Source: Romanomermis culicivorax (taxonomy: Eukaryota > Nematoda > Enoplea > Mermithida > Mermithidae). Taken from it: DNA of 64,000 bases. The position numbers were made by a program, and so were the translations under genes. The DNA lies in assembly GCA_963922205.1 (NCBI GenBank), contig CAWUHX010000004.1:186001-250000 (forward strand). Reading direction: 5' to 3'. Positions 11,193 to 22,560 of this stretch are shown here, in pieces. Below the pieces are notes generated by a model. That model had not been told where the DNA came from and made no database searches. It was given only the letters and a program-made list of their open reading frames with translations. Each line of letters starts with the position of its first letter. The stretch's first letter is position 1.

Positions 11193-12539
11193 TCGTTAAT
11201 GGTAGAAAAGAACAAGGTTGTAGCACTCAGAACCCAGCAGGTGTAAATTAGGTTGACACAGAAGGGGATTTATCTGGTCACCTGTGTACTTATTGGGATA
11301 ACCTATTGTGGGGGGGGGCACTGATTACATCCAAACCAAATGAAGAAATAGGGCCTGAACCCAATAATTTGAATGAAAATATAGGAAAAGTTTTAAGGAA
11401 AAAGCGGTTCCCAGCTGAAGAAAAATGAGGGGACTCATGTGGACTGATAAACCCGCTCAAAAGGGATTTTATTGGGAGGCTAAAACTGTATGTACTAGTT
11501 TACAAAACCTTGGATTTGGGAGAACTCCCAACCAGCAAAGTCCTTCTCACCAGGAGTAGTGCATGGAGTGGCTTAAAAGATAAGTAAAAGTGGACAACTT
11601 AAAATAAACTTAAGGTAGAGATAAATAGGGACAAAATCAGTTTACACACTTGGTTACACAAAAGGGCTGCATTACTACATAAGGGGTCTCACTCACAAGG
11701 AGCAATTGCAATCTCTGTACAGGGTGATGACTGTACAGGAGATTCCGTGCAGGACGACATTCACATATACTTTAAAACTGTGCCCAATACGGGAGCTCAC
11801 ATTTTGAATGGAATGGGTACTCTCCAAGAGCATTATATACAGCTGCGGGCCAGGATTCCAATCACTGTGATGCAATGAGGCTCACTAGTTCACCAGTAGA
11901 GGGAAGAGCACAGTGTACCAAGGTGCAATTCTGACACACTCAGTCAGTAAAAAGGGGCGGCATGGGGGTCCTTGGCCCAGCTGTGCCAAAACAGAGGTGG
12001 GAATCGCCCAGCTTCCTCCAAATAGTTTAAGGCCGACTCAAAGCATCTTGAGACAGGGGTACAATCTGTCCCGGGGTTGAGTGTAAAGTGAGGGCTGAGG
12101 CGGACTCAGTTGTTGTGTTGAGGCAGACTCTAACACCTTTGCTGAGGCTAACTCATGGCTTACCATGCTGTAGGGACAACCAACAGAGGCGGACTCCGGG
12201 TTGCGGGCGACTCTAGTGGGGACATTTTTAGGCCAGCTAACGAAGGCATTTGAGTGAAAGAAGTATTACAGAGGGGTCATTTACACTCTAGGCCCAGCCG
12301 GAGGCTATGCTGTGATTCCTGAGGAACCTCTCTGGCGAGGATGCTAAAGAAGATCATTGATGAGAGAAATGCGAGAAATTTAGATAAGAAATTTACAAGA
12401 AGGTCCCAAACCCTTGGGGACGTCAGAGACAGGCAGTACTCACTGCAAATGCCTAGCATTCGCATGAGTGAAGCAATCAAACCAGCTGTGGCTGAGTGTA
12501 ACTCATTCAAAACAACAGTTAAAGCTTGAAGGCAGTCAT
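11193..12539. other. Probable 5' leader or unrelated sequence upstream of element I gag
   Basis: A moderately GC-rich stretch with no LTR match to 3490-4906 that I can see. A short motif GAGGC(G/A)GACTC recurs about four times between 12100 and 12200. The expected 5' LTR of element I is therefore missing or too diverged to recognise. Confidence 0.35.
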
Positions 12540-13510
12540 GTGCTGACCAATAATGCCGCTACCTGGGCGGACAACCTGATCAGTAACATGGACTGAATGC
12601 ATCTCAGGTTGAGTTAGCATGTTAACTGATGTTTCCCAGGCATCAGTTACAGGCAAACATCAACCCTTGCACAAGAGCCATAGGTGAGAGGGTCATATAC
12701 CAATAACCACCTACAACTCTGAGAATCAACAGTAACCTGGTGCTGACCTCAAAGGTTTGGTATAAACCAACACATGACCTTGGTGCTGACCACAGGTGAC
12801 TGGGATGTGAGTGCTGTAGTCTCATGTTGCAGTTGCAGACGTCAGGGGTAGTGGCCTGCGGCCTTCAAACCTCTACAGTAACATGGAGTGTTGTCATTGC
12901 AGAGGCCAGAATAGGATTGTGAAACATCAATTCTAATAATGGAACATGAAACATTATCATTGCAGACATCAGGCCATAGCATTCTGAGGCCAACAACCTC
13001 CTTTACGGTTACGTGGAGTGTCATGCTTGCTGATGTCAAAGGGGCATAGCTGAGTATCAACCACTCCTGCAACAATAACATGAGATGCAGTTGTTGCAGA
13101 GGTCAGATGTGGGGATTGTAAGGCCCACACATCTCAGCACAACAACACATAGTGTTGCCGTTGCTGACGTCATGGATGGGATTGGATGAACCAACTAGTC
13201 CTGATGCAACAACATGAGCACCTGCTCTTGGGGAGGTCAGAGGGACGGTGCTGTAAGACAATGTGACCCACAACAACAACATGTTATGTTGCTCTAGCTG
13301 ATGTCCGAGGTAGAGCCTGTGAGGCCCCTACTCCTTAAGGCAATAGCAAGGGATGCAGCTGTTGCGAATGCCAGGGGAAAGATACTGATGATCAGCAACC
13401 CCTGAACAGCTACACCTGATGGGGCCATTGCTGATGTCAGAGGTAGGACCCGTCGGGTAGACTACCTCAATGCAACAGCAGCAAATGTGTCAGTTGTGGA
13501 TGTTGGAGTA
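12540..13510. repeat. Degenerate tandem array, period about 66 bp
   Basis: A core like ACATG(N)nGTTGTTGCAGAGGTCAGA followed by a TGTGAGGCC(C/A)AC block recurs at about 12881, 12946, 13012, 13079, 13144, 13210, 13280, 13348, 13413 and 13479, spaced 65-68 bp; fainter units run back to about 12550. Units are strongly diverged, so this is an old minisatellite. The period is a multiple of three (22 codons), but no long frame is open through it. Confidence 0.65.
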
Positions 13511-13809
13511 TTTATTCATTTAGAAAGGAAAGAAAGTAGGTTATTAGTTTAGTTTTTTTGGTTTTTTGATTGGGTTTTGAGATAAGTAAATTTATTAGGT
13601 GGAAAAGTTATTATAATTGGTTGTCACACAAGAGGCACAGATAACCGAAGAGCGAAAGTAAAATAAATAAAAAGTTTGAAGCCAAAAAGATAAGCAATTT
13701 GATCTGATAAGCACGGTGTTGAATGTGTCAACATCGTGATTTAATTTGTTTTTGACCAGAAAAATAGACAACTTGGCTAGTGCCTAGTAAAGATAAGAAA
13801 AATAAATAA

Positions 13810-15095
13810 AAAAAATTGTTGACACCAGTACTGGACAGTATTTACGATAGAATGAATACGATTACCCCACACGAGCTGGTGAAATGTTCGTCTACAGGAA
13901 AAAGATTATTGATCATTTCCGACTGGCATTGCCCTTCTCCACACGATTTGATCGATGAATGGATTCATCGTTGCTGCCAAGACAACCCACCTACCTAAAA
14001 TATTGGAACATTGAGAAACGTTCGGTGTCTATTTTCCTAAATAAAATTTTTTTCTCCAAGTTCGTAAACATGTTGTTATTCCAATCGGCATATCCTGTTA
14101 TTTTGTTAGCAATTGCGTCAATGTGCTGCGAATTTTTCACCAAATGGTCCAGTTTTGTTATCATTTTAACCAAAAAAAGCAAAATTCTTCTCATAAAATT
14201 AAAGTTGAACCTAGAAAAGTAGAGATTTCCTGCCATGATTTGCTGTCTTTTCTTCATCTTCACAAAAAATAGGAAAACATTTTTGAAAAGTAAAATTTTC
14301 ATTATAATTTGTATGTCAAATTGAGAGAAATTTGAATTTCCTGCCAAACTAAAATTCGGAAAAATCGTAATTTATTTGGCTATAATTTCTGTTTTTTTTG
14401 ATGTTTTTTGCAGAAAAACGAGGAAAACTTTCTGGAGATGTGAAAGTTTTTTCCAGATTTTGACGTAAAATTGATAAAAATCACAATTTATTAGTAAAAT
14501 TTTTCATTATTTCTATTAAGAAAACCTGGCAACATTTTTTTCCTAATAATATTTGAAAATAAAATTAGAAAAAATTCGCCAATTATTGCTATATTTTCCA
14601 TTAAGCTGGAAAACTTCTCTAAAATGCCAAAAATTTGTCCTAGTTTTGAAGTAAAATTGGAAAGAGATAGCCAGTTCCTGCTATAATTTTCTGTTTTTCA
14701 ATCATTTCTACAACAAAAACTGGAAAACATTTTTGAAATGTAAAAATTATTTGATAATTTCCATCTAAAATTGAGAGAAATAGCAATTTATTGTTATAAT
14801 TTTCAATAATCGTTTCTATGAAGTAAAATTGAACATTTTTCAGGATGATTACACTGTATAAATTACACTGTATAAAAATTACTATTACACTGTATAAAAA
14901 AATGTTGATGACGAGAGGTAGCAATCTTGTCGCCTTTGGAAAATCATTGTATGAAAATATAGAATCATCTAGTAGAATTATTAGTTGGTTCGATATTACT
15001 TTGTCGGAATTCTGTTCTAGCGGTCATGTTTAACCCCGCGGACAAATTGTGGCATTTTCTCGAAACTTACTGTGAAATGATGGAATCACAAGCGT
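13810..15095 (+). pseudogene. Duplicated 3' end of the F-box/LRR gene with its downstream region
   Basis: 13816-13998 encodes a peptide ending DLIDEWIHRCCQDNPPT, matching the C-terminus of the protein at 44630-46895 (DLINGWIHLCCQENPST). The following kilobase (AATATTGGAACATTGAGAAAC...) stays collinear with 46896-48030, including a GATGACGAGAGGTA block (14908 versus 47862) and a TTCTGTTCTAGCGGTC block. The upstream LRR exon is absent, so this is a partial segmental duplication and not a gene. A short open frame (about 15027-15110, FNPADKLWHFLETYC) is conserved in both copies behind a splice-acceptor-like TTCTGTTCTAG and could be an exon of a neighbouring unknown gene. Confidence 0.7.
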
Positions 15096-15780
15096 CACAG
15101 CAGAAAGCCATCAATACAGTAAACTGTTGTTTGAAGCGCAAAACGTCAAACTTGCTTCCCAAATTATGATTATGTCATGAATGTGACTGAAAAGCTAACT
15201 AATATGTAAATAAAGTTTCCATTTACAAGCTTTATGAATTCAATAGAATTATAAGCAAATTATAAAATAAAATGACTGTTTCCAACGAAAATACAATGCA
15301 CATAGTGCACAAAAACAATTACAGTATGGAAATAATGATAAAAATATTTTAATTTTTCGACAAGGATATCACTTCGATCTATCGTGAATTTCTTTTTGGG
15401 ACTTCAAATTCTGAAAAAGTGTAGGATTAATGCATATGTCAAGCTTTTTCTCAATGTTAGCAAAATTATGCTCCTACATGCAAAAAACTGTCAAACAAAA
15501 TATGTTTGGTGGAGTAGGCCAAAGTTGGCACAATAGTTTTGTTTTTTGATAGCGCCATTTTTCCTCCGAGTTCTGAAAAAGCCTTTTCACAGCGGTCTAC
15601 AGTTCTGTTTAGGTACAAAATGTTATAAGAAATGAATTTAGTAAAATTGAGTTACTGATTTGAGTAACAAGTGAATTTCCTTACTTTATTAGCGGCATAA
15701 TGAGGCTGAGACGTTGGCATTCTGCCCTAGACTTACCATTTCATCTTCACAAAGTCAGCCAGGCTGTAGGCCAAAATCTC
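15096..15780. other. AT-rich, no recognised feature
   Basis: I see no coding frame, inverted termini or tandem repeat. The region ends where a diverged family C MITE begins to be recognisable. Confidence 0.4.
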
Positions 15781-16274
15781 ACTTGTTTTGCTGAATATCT
15801 GGGCTGGTTATCAAATGCTCATGTTTGAAAATTTTTTTCAATACAGTTATCATCCATATCAGCTGAAAAATCACATTGAGTTTAGACTTTCGAAAACCCA
15901 AAATGGTACTTTTTCCTAATTTTCTGAGTTTGGGGTTTTGGGTATAGAGTTGACCAGGTTGGGTAGCAGACATGCACGGCAAAAATTTTCTAGGAGGGAG
16001 GGTCCATGGACTTTATTTTTTTCCCAGGGGGGGGGGTAGGGGGTGGGTGAGCAAAAAAAACAAAAAAAGTTCTGCAAGCCTGTTTTTCATACAAAATATT
16101 CACAAAAATTATGAAAAATGCTGTCTTGAGAAAGTTCAGGGGGGTGTTTTGATGATTTTCTTACTCAGGGCGGGTGGACAGAGTCTCAGGTATGGGGGTT
16201 TGCCTTCACCTACCCCCTATGTGCATGTATGTTGGGTAGGTCCCCCCCAATCCCCCCCCCAAATTACAGGTATG
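15781..16274 (+). mobile_element. MITE family C copy split by a family B insertion
   Basis: The tail GGTCCCCCCCAATCC...TTACAGGTATG (16238-16274) and the block GGGTATAGAGTTGACCAGG (about 15940-15958) are the two halves of a family C right end (GGGTACAGGGTTGGCCAAG...TACAGGTATG). A family B element sits between them. The left part is strongly diverged, so its start is approximate. Confidence 0.55.
15967..16231 (+). mobile_element. MITE family B, complete, with 8-bp target duplication
   Basis: Starts CAGACATGCACGG, ends GTGCATGTATG, and is flanked on both sides by TTGGGTAG (15959-15966 and 16232-16239). The termini pair as imperfect inverted repeats. The 265-bp interior carries a G-run and no coding frame. 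It lies inside a family C copy, so family B was active after that copy inserted. Confidence 0.85.
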
Positions 16275-16753
16275 TGTCTATTGCAATGATTCATTTCCCA
16301 GCATTTTAGTATATAAAAATTTGAAAATTTTTATACTCTAAAACAATGAGAAACAAAATTACTATGATTTTAATTTACATTTAAATGTAGTGAAAATTCA
16401 TTTTCCAGCATTTTACAATGTAAAAACCAGAAAATTGAAACAATAAACACATGAAGAGTTTGGTTCTCATATGGAAAGAATCTTTGAGGAAAAATTGGTG
16501 TGCAGCTTGATCATCAGAATGTAATGATGGGTGATAGATGTATATACCACTTTGTTTAGTTTGAATAGATGATTCTATTCATAGTTTAGTTAGTACTAAT
16601 TCAAAAATAAATTTCGATCATGAGTATTCTAAATTATATGTTTTAACTATCTATTTTTGGAGATTTTTGAAATGAAATGAAAAATATTTATTGCTGTTAC
16701 ACAATACAAAATGAAAAGAGAAATGCAAAATTAAATACATAATATAATGTCAT

Positions 16754-16925
16754 CAGGGTTGGATAAAACCAAACTTCAGAAATTTTAGCTTTTTGGTTAT
16801 TTGGTTTTTTAGTGTTTTTTCTCTGGTTCAATTCTTCAAAATGTTCGGTATATCAAAATGACTATGTAAAAAACTGCTGGAAGCTCCCTCTATTATCTAA
16901 GATAAGTTAGGGAGTGTTGGGCACC
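16754..16925 (+). mobile_element. Repeat family D (hAT-like CAGGGTTGG terminus)
   Basis: Begins CAGGGTTGGATAAAACCAAAC and runs through TTTTTAGTGTTTTTTCTC to a GGAAGCTCCCTCTATT block. The same order occurs inverted at 31553-31720 (AAACACTAAAAAACC... CCAATCCTGA), and a related end is at about 19010-19137 (CCAACTCTG). CAGGGTTGG is a common hAT terminus. The right boundary is uncertain. Confidence 0.5.
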
Positions 16926-17037
16926 CTGTTGATGGCAAGCCGCATTGGGAAATAGCCATGCAAATCGAAGAAATGGACGACCAGCGGCACAGGCATTTTC
17001 GCATAGAAGTGGAGCACCAAAGAAAGACTAAAATGTG
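16903..17037 (+). pseudogene. Short coding-like fragment, unrecognised
   Basis: A 42-codon plus-strand frame includes GHPVDGKPHWEIAMQIEEMDD and ends in a stop at 17037. The residue mix (acidic, His, Trp) is unlike AT-rich chance frames. The beginning overlaps the edge of repeat D. I cannot name it. Confidence 0.25.
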
Positions 17038-17212
17038 ATAGTGAAATCATACTTTCACTCATTGCGTTTTTATTATATTTTTTGATAGTATATATTGCTG
17101 GCGTCCATTAAAATATTCAAAGCAAATTCGTTTTATATTTACATAAAATAATAGTGGTCACTCCATCTTCTTTTTATATTTTGTTGGATATATTGCTACA
17201 TGTATTTGTTTA

Positions 17213-18175
17213 TTATTTAGATATAACCGATTGACGAGAGCAAAGGGCCAAAGGCCCAGGTGCCAGTTTGCAGTCAGCAAGCTCTGGAAGACCCGCTAGG
17301 GGATCAAGTAAAGTAAGTCTATCCCTGAGGGGATTCCTTGTCTCATCCACGAGACTGTGGAGGTCCGTGTGAGGCCCTGTAATTAAAGTAAGTTTATCTT
17401 TGTTGTGGTAGGCGCGATCTCCGAGGCTTAGCCAAGGAATTAGTTCTAACAGGTCTGTTTGGACCCGAAGCTTCAGTCTTCTCTTAAACTTCCTAAGAAA
17501 AGACCTGCACAACAAGTGGTGGCTTTCAACTCCTCACCACGGAACTTCCTAGTCAGACTAAGAGAAAGGAAAATCCTCCAGGTTTCTACAGAAAGTTAGC
17601 AGTACTTAAAATGCCTAATGAAAGGATACCGAGATGTAATACTTTAAATAGATCACCACCCAGAGTGGCGAGTGCTGGGAATCTGCTAAATTTGGGAGAG
17701 GGAGAGCAGCAATGGCATGCTGCCCCGGACCCAGTGATTAGAGATCAAACTCCCATGAGGGTTCAACCATTGCTACAAAATGCAATGCATTATACGCCCC
17801 AAGATGTGGATCAACCTATTGATCGCCCGCCTATGATTGCCATGGACTGACAGGAGGCAGGCCTGGCAAATCCGAACCCAGATGCTGATGGACTGCCGCC
17901 ATGAAATTTGAAAAGGTCACTGCCAAATATCTAATTAGCAGGACCAAAAAGGGATGTTATTACACCGGAATTTCCACTGAACTTGGATGAAAGGGACCCC
18001 CAAATCAATCAACAATTAGAGAGAGTCCCGCATGATCAAGAGCAATTCCATCCACAGGAAAGAGCTCCCAAAATGTCCACTCAAGAGTTGGCAATCGCTG
18101 ACAGGAGCCGACAGTCGCTGACAGGAGCGATATGTAAAAGGCATGCGATATGTAAAAGGCAAATGAAAGGAAAAT
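17213..18175 (+). pseudogene. Probable retroelement leader and gag N-terminus (remnant)
   Basis: 17213-17600 is GC-richer and leader-like. From 17611 an 80-codon frame starts MPNERIPRCNTLNRSPPRV and ends at 17850; after it the same kind of polar, Pro/Gln/Asp-rich translation continues with stops to about 18175 (ERDPQINQQLERVPHDQEQF). Such low-hydrophobic, Gln/Pro-rich composition fits the N-terminus of a retroelement Gag, but no capsid domain or zinc knuckle follows. Two small direct duplications lie at 18100-18165 (CGCTGACAGGAGC twice, GCGATATGTAAAAGGCA twice). Assignment is tentative. Confidence 0.3.
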
Positions 18176-18199
18176 AAGAAAAAATACAAATAAAGGCAA

Positions 18200-19469
18200 A
18201 TGCAATGTACGTAATCAGAACTCATAAGAAATCAACCACAGAATTTTATCAATGCATCACATATATACACATGTGCACAGGAAAGCTGAAATGACACAAC
18301 TTTTAAGTAAACCGTTTTTGATAAGAGAGTTTTAAATTGATGGATTATTACATATGTAATTGATATTACAAACTTCAGTTGAAAGTCACACATAAACATT
18401 TCAGATGTTTCCAAATTTTTGCTTTTCAAACCTGTCTGTGAGCTATAACTACAGAAAATGGGTCTTATTATATATACTGTTCTCACTTGCATGATCGATA
18501 CTCATTTTTGTACGATTTTTTTCTACTTAGTAGTGACGTTAAGTCACATAAAAATGAGCCGCTCAAAAGCTCTTCTTTTTGTTAACCTACAGTATGCTTA
18601 AATGACCTGTATAAAATTTTATTATTGTTGTTTCATTTATATTTTGAAATTTCGAGGTAAGAAAACTGAAAAGTTTACCATAAAAAATTCAGGATATTAA
18701 CCTCAAATTGAGTCCTCAATCATATTTTACAAAATTTTGATGATGATATGGATCAATGGATGTCACCCTGTATGGTCAGAGCACACTCTAGGAAAGATTC
18801 AGCATCTCATTTTTTGTGAGCAAATTATAGCAAACTCAACTTACTAAATGTGTGCTTGCAAGATGGATACAAAGAATATTGATTGATTTATATCACATCT
18901 TTTGTGAACGAAATTTATAATAAAAATACGACTTTTTTCTACTTTGTAGTAACTCATTTCAACTGAATTAATTGTTTTGTTGATTTAAATAGATACCATC
19001 ACATGCCTAGAAGATCGACTAATGTGAAAAAACAGTTTTCCAATGACTCTGGAAAAAACCAAAAAAAAAACAAAAAACCAGAGATTTTCCAATTTTTTTT
19101 GTTTTTTTAAACCAAAAAACCAAAGCATTGCCAACTCTGAATGTGGTATGAATAATAAGAATTGTAAACCAACTCCCAAATTATTTAGATATTTTAGGAA
19201 ATGAGTGAATCATGCAGCAATAGGGTGCAAAGGGTACTTGAAAAGTAACAACTTACATCCACCCCCCAGTTTGATTATCGAAGTTTGTTGTGTGTGAGAA
19301 AATAAGAGACGATGAAAATAGACAAAAATTAAGCTGTGTAGCTTGATGATTTATCGCGCGTTTTAAGAAGAGATGTACGGAACCCAGTAGAGCGTGCGGA
19401 ATGCTAGAAATGGAACGCTCGGAGTGTTAGACAAAATTAACGCAATGATAATCATACGCAGGAGATTGA
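18200..19469. other. AT-rich region with one repeat D-like end
   Basis: Nothing coding is supported. Around 19010-19137 a run of AAACCA motifs closes with GCCAACTCTGAATG, resembling the inverted end of repeat D. Confidence 0.4.
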
Positions 19470-19919
19470 CCGGCTCGTAGAGAGCGCTTTGTCAATTTAT
19501 CCAGGGATCTTCACTCAGGTCGTCAAAGGTTTTGGGATGCCGAAACTCGGGCCGTACTTCACTCGAATACCCAAACTATTTTCCAAATAGTTTGGCTTAA
19601 CCTAGAACACACTTTCTCAACACAATTTACTAATATACAAATCGCGGCCTCACACTCTCCAGACAAACAGGAAAACACAACCGTCTGGCTACAGTACAAA
19701 CAATCTCTAATCAAAAACATTTTCACAATTTCTTCACATTATAGCCACGCCCCTCCGTGGGTCTCGTCACAATCTTTCTTTCTCAAACTTGCCGATCTTT
19801 TCTCAAACATGACACAAACTTTACAAATAGGTCAAATCGCCCCACAACAAGTTCAGAAGTTTAATTTTTTCTTTAAAAGTGTGCAAACTGGGAGAATAAT
19901 TAACAATATCAAAAGATAA
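19470..19919 (+). CDS. 149-codon open frame without an early ATG, unassigned
   Basis: The plus-strand frame is open from just after a TGA (19467-19469) to TAA at 19917-19919. The translation is Thr/Gln/Ser/Phe-rich with blocks such as WDAETRAVLHSNTQTIFQIVW, KQENTTVWLQYKQSL and HAPPWVSSQSFFLKLADLF. The only Met lies about 110 residues in, so if coding it would be an exon or a broken gene. The length is notable for sequence of this composition. No catalytic motif, signal peptide or repeat is visible and I do not recognise a family. Confidence 0.25.
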   Translation, partial: PARRERFVNLSRDLHSGRQRFWDAETRAVLHSNTQTIFQIVWLNLEHTFSTQFTNIQIAASHSPDKQENTTVWLQYKQSLIKNIFTISSHYSHAPPWVSSQSFFLKLADLFSNMTQTLQIGQIAPQQVQKFNFFFKSVQTGRIINNIKR

Positions 19920-20324
19920 AGAGGCCAGACGTTAAATATAATGATTTAAAAAATCAAACTGGCAAGCAGTGATATGAACTGACTTTATCATCAATCTTGG
20001 ATCATGATTTTTCGATCTTAAAGTAGCTAAAATTGATTTATTCTGGAGCTCCACTCTAAACCCCACTATGAGGCTTTTAGGCATGCCATTCTGAACCTCT
20101 CAGCACGACATTCAGAAGCTACGCAACCTCACCATGTCGAGTTTCATCTATTTTAAAAAATGTTGAAATTCGCCCCCTGAAAAAAATGCCTGGATATGGA
20201 CCTGCTTGCAACATTTGTGAACTCCAGAATAACGTCAGTTAGTTCTGTAATCAAATTGTAATGAAAAAAACGAACTTCAGATAAATATTATACATAAAAA
20301 CTTGAAGACATTGTTCTCGCAGGT

Positions 20325-20622
20325 TTTTGAAATAAATATTTGAATAATTGATTTTCCGGCGTTGCAGAATGTCAATACCCGAAAAAAATTTTCCAGTGCC
20401 AAGCGCCGCAAAGATGTACACAGGTCTTTGGGCCCCCACTTTTCATCAAAAAGACTTAACCATCAAATTTCACAAATTAAAAGTCATGATTATGCTCTTG
20501 GATAGTTTGCTGGAGAATTTGTTTCACAATGCTCGTAACTTCAATCAAACTCTAAAACTTCAATTCTTATTCAATTTCAATGAATTAATTGCTCTAATAA
20601 TGTTAGAACGATTGGAACAGAT
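20325..20622 (-). mobile_element. Family A fragment, cut by element II
   Basis: Matches the inverted family A copy at 63470-63730 (TTTTCCGGCGTT, CTTGGATAGTTTGCTGGAGAATTTG, AATGAATTAATTGCTCTAA). It ends exactly at the 5' LTR of element II. Confidence 0.65.
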
Positions 20623-22051
20623 TGTCAGGTACCGCTCAAGTCCCCAACCTCACGTGATTCAAATCATGTCAACAATTTACTTTTTTCATGTTTCGTTTAT
20701 TACTTATTCATGTTTTTGTTTATTTTATTTCTACACATGCATTTTGTGTTCGTTTTTATACTTTTCATGCACTTCTATGTTTCGTTTTGTTGTATTTTTA
20801 TTCCTTTACGAACGCGGGCTACAGTAGGCCCTTTAGCTAAAAACTTCCGCCAGTCGTGCTCCACGAGCACATGGCTATTTTTGGTGCATTCCATGCACCT
20901 CTTATCACCAAAAATTAGCGTCGTTTTTGTCGCGCAAAAACGACTAGCTAAGAAGTTTAGCTAAAGACGTTCATATGCTTAGCATAGGCACTGCAGTCGG
21001 CCTCTGTGCTAAACGCATGCGAATGAAAAATGTCTATGTGCTCATAGGCATCTTCTGCATCGCGTCTAGCTGCAGAAGTTAGCTTGAACGCCGAGAAACT
21101 CCGCACAAGCTGCAGCTGTAGCCAAACATGTCCTTAAAAGGACATGTTTTTCTAATTTTTCGCTCATTCCTGGGTTTACCCCTGCGTCCGATTTTTGTTG
21201 TCAGCATCCGCCGCCTGTTGCCTAATTTGAATAAATTCGAATACCTATCTTCACTGCATCCGCCGCCTTACATTAAATAAATTTGCATAAATTTATACCC
21301 AGTTACCGCGTCCGCCGCTTACCTGTCTACAGTACCCGCTGCCCATTAGTGCCAGGTGTCCGACCGCTCCGGTTAGCAGAAGAACGTTGGAGAATCGCCT
21401 CCCGATAGCCAAAATGAAACTCGTCGCTAGGACTCGTGTGGACCGCATCCCCGCTCCAGTGCCAGAAGACCGAAAGTATCCAGGGACTTGCCGCCCGATT
21501 CGTTGAATCCCTTGAGAAACAGGACTAGGTGAGTCTTCTCAGGGGATTATTGTTGTTTGTGGGGTATTTGTTGGGGAACCCTTCTTAAGTCGGTTTCCCA
21601 GGTTTTCCACAGATAAGTAGGGCCTCCACCTCTCAGGTTGGGGCTAAAAAGGGGCTGTCTGGTTCATAACCCGGTCCCACAAATTAGGTCATTTTACAGG
21701 TGACCCTGTCCCCACTCTCACTGAGCAGGACTCGGGGATTGTCGCACCTAGCCTGGCCGCGTTGTCCATTACCCTACAGTAAGACCCCAGGACAACACCA
21801 GAGAACCAACTATAGACCTCTCTATAGCCACCATTCGCCAGGTTAGGCCCCAACGCCAACCAGGGGAGCCTGGGGAAAATGCCAGTATCCATCAGGAGTC
21901 ACAGCCTATTACTCACTGTAATAGCATCAATCTGATATGGTTCACCATCAATGTGACGTCTAAAACACGGTACTACCTGATGTGATACCCAAACCTCCCC
22001 AGCTCTCCCAGTTAAACATGGCATATACGTGACATGGCGTAAAATGTGACA
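20623..22051 (+). repeat. 5' LTR of element II
   Basis: Starts TGTCAGGTAC and ends AAAATGTGACA. Within 20856-21149 it holds at least five stem-loops, including a 12-bp arm pair (21124-21135/21138-21149) and a 10-bp arm pair (20920-20929/20935-20944). Further on, a GC(A/G)TCCGCCGC motif recurs about four times between 21185 and 21330. Confidence 0.95.
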
Positions 22052-22070
22052 TGGCGAGGCTGGAAAATCG
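22052..22070 (+). other. Primer binding site of element II
   Basis: Directly after the LTR the sequence reads TGGCGAGGCTGG, starting with the TGG complementary to a tRNA 3' CCA. I cannot assign the tRNA. Confidence 0.55.
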
Positions 22071-22109
22071 ACCTTAAGTCTGGCACTCGCCCTTAAGTGC
22101 AAAAAAAAC

Positions 22110-22560
22110 TTCACCCTTGGGTCGGAACTACCCCCAGGTCGGGTCAATTCCCATTGTTAATTGGACAAGCCCCCTTAAAATCAGGTACTAGCCATCCAAT
22201 AAGTCAGAGACCACCCATATTCGGGTTTACTGCATAATGGGTCGGGAATGTCCCTTATTTCGGATTACGGCTACTGTAGGCCCGAAACTTCCCCCTCAAT
22301 AGAGTGTTATTATGGTAAGTCGGAAATTTTTCCTGTGCCACCGAGAGTTATTACTGTAGGTCGGGAATTTATCCCATAAAATCGAGTTTAATTACTGTAA
22401 GATGGAAATCGCCCTTATGAGTGATCTAAATGTGACCTATATGTGTAAATAATTATCTCATGTGTGTGTATTGCCCCTATGAGTAATAAATTCCCCCTGA
22501 GTCGAGTTCTTTATCCTCAGAGTCGAGTTATTTGCCCCCAGAGTTGAGTTATATATCGAG
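22110..22560 (+). repeat. Degenerate 40-bp tandem repeats in the leader of element II
   Basis: Units of 39-41 bp begin G(T/C)CGG(G/A)AAxTT and end TTA(T/C)TACTGTA(G/A), clearest between about 22240 and 22400. Outside that range the spacing becomes irregular but the GTCGGG and GAGT(T)TATT blocks persist to about 22560. This occupies the place where gag should be. No long frame is open. Confidence 0.6.

Noticed and set aside
12540-13510. CRISPR-like array of regularly spaced repeats
   Set aside because: Repeats are diverged along their whole length with no unique spacers, and the DNA is eukaryotic.
17213-17515. 100-codon minus-strand ORF with a Leu/Arg-rich translation
   Set aside because: The surrounding sequence looks like a retroelement leader on the plus strand; no domain recognised.
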